NCBI GenBank assembly: GCA_037693485.1
Contig: CM075346.1
Span: forward strand, 95,276,501-95,340,500
DNA from: Kitagawia praeruptora
Lineage: Eukaryota > Streptophyta > Magnoliopsida > Apiales > Apiaceae
DNA length: 64,000 nt
Reading direction: 5' to 3'
The notes under the pieces are model-generated. The model saw only the letters and a program-made list of their open reading frames with translations, ran no database searches and was not told the DNA's origin. A program made the translations under genes and the position numbers. Positions 63,770-64,000 of the stretch are shown here, piece after piece; the first letter of the stretch is position 1, and each line of letters begins with the position of its first letter.

Positions 63770-64000
63770 TACATGTTAATCTATTTAATGAAAAAACGAA
63801 AGCTTGATAGTGATAAAAGTACCATTGTTCTTACTTTCTTTCTTCTATCTTTGTACAGTAATCGAAACCTGGAAGTGCATTGTATTAGCATGCAATTCAT
63901 ACTAATTTGTGTGCACGTTGAAAAGAAAAAAAAAATATGGCCAAATTTGATTAATGATCAATCTATATATAATTTCTTTTTTATTTCGAATATGTAAAGT
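63770..64000. other. AT-rich right edge
   Basis: No gene seen. The last ~80 bases (ATATAATTTCTTTTTTATTT and on) resemble the dispersed repeat at 41930-41960 and 60680-60710. Confidence 0.45.

Overview
The window is plant nuclear DNA, almost certainly from a eudicot, made almost entirely of transposable elements nested in one another. The evidence is plant-type retrotransposon lineages (Ty3/gypsy Tat with two RNase H domains, a chromodomain gypsy, two Ty1/copia elements), a CACTA transposon carrying intron-containing plant gene fragments, Stowaway-, hAT- and Mutator-type MITEs, and an RDM4/IWR1 gene copy. I saw no tRNA, rRNA, CRISPR or prokaryotic operon, and no intact host gene.

Layout. (1) 1-25000: a minus-strand Tat Ty3/gypsy element. 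Its 5' LTR is at 24527-25000, gag at 22.6-24.5 kb, protease-RT-RNase H-integrase at 10.5-13.6 kb, the end of integrase at 1.06-1.84 kb, and an antisense extra ORF runs off the left edge. It is split twice. A 9.0-kb non-autonomous element with 4-kb LTRs (13599-22643, TSD TATGC) separates gag from protease. A probable solo LTR (1837-10495, TSD ATGGC) splits integrase, and that LTR is itself split by a gag-only LTR element (2087-9349, TSD TTAAT) filled with short tandem repeats. (2) 25001-28302: a decayed, pol-less copia element whose LTR the Tat element entered; a MITE sits in its other LTR. (3) 29371-32868: a 5'-truncated LINE tail with an RNase H remnant, split by a small young LTR element (29523-32329, TSD TATAT). 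(4) 32949-41344: an 8.4-kb CACTA transposon with no transposase seen. It holds intron-bearing fragments of three genes (HIPL-like, METTL13-like, probably Fyv7-like), a hAT MITE and a ~175-bp tandem array with inverted arms. (5) 43033-50172: a processed retrocopy of RDM4/IWR1, with 16-bp TSDs, an oligo(A) tract and no introns, broken by a 5.46-kb chromovirus (43891-49347, TSD TCATC) and with a Stowaway MITE beside its stop codon. (6) 51264-60179: a copia element with 1.55-kb LTRs (TSD AAGAT). (7) 60185-64000: AT-rich DNA with a (TAA)n repeat, a Mutator-type MITE (10-bp TSD) and a 5'-truncated RTE-type LINE (15-bp TSD).

LTR divergence counted by eye agrees with nesting. The outermost copia is most diverged (about 3% over a short stretch), then the 51-60 kb copia (about 1.5%) and the chromovirus (3 of 341). 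The elements inserted inside others are nearly identical between LTRs (2 of 778; about 7 of 3970; 1 of 920). All functional statements come from recognising protein families by eye; no database search was run.
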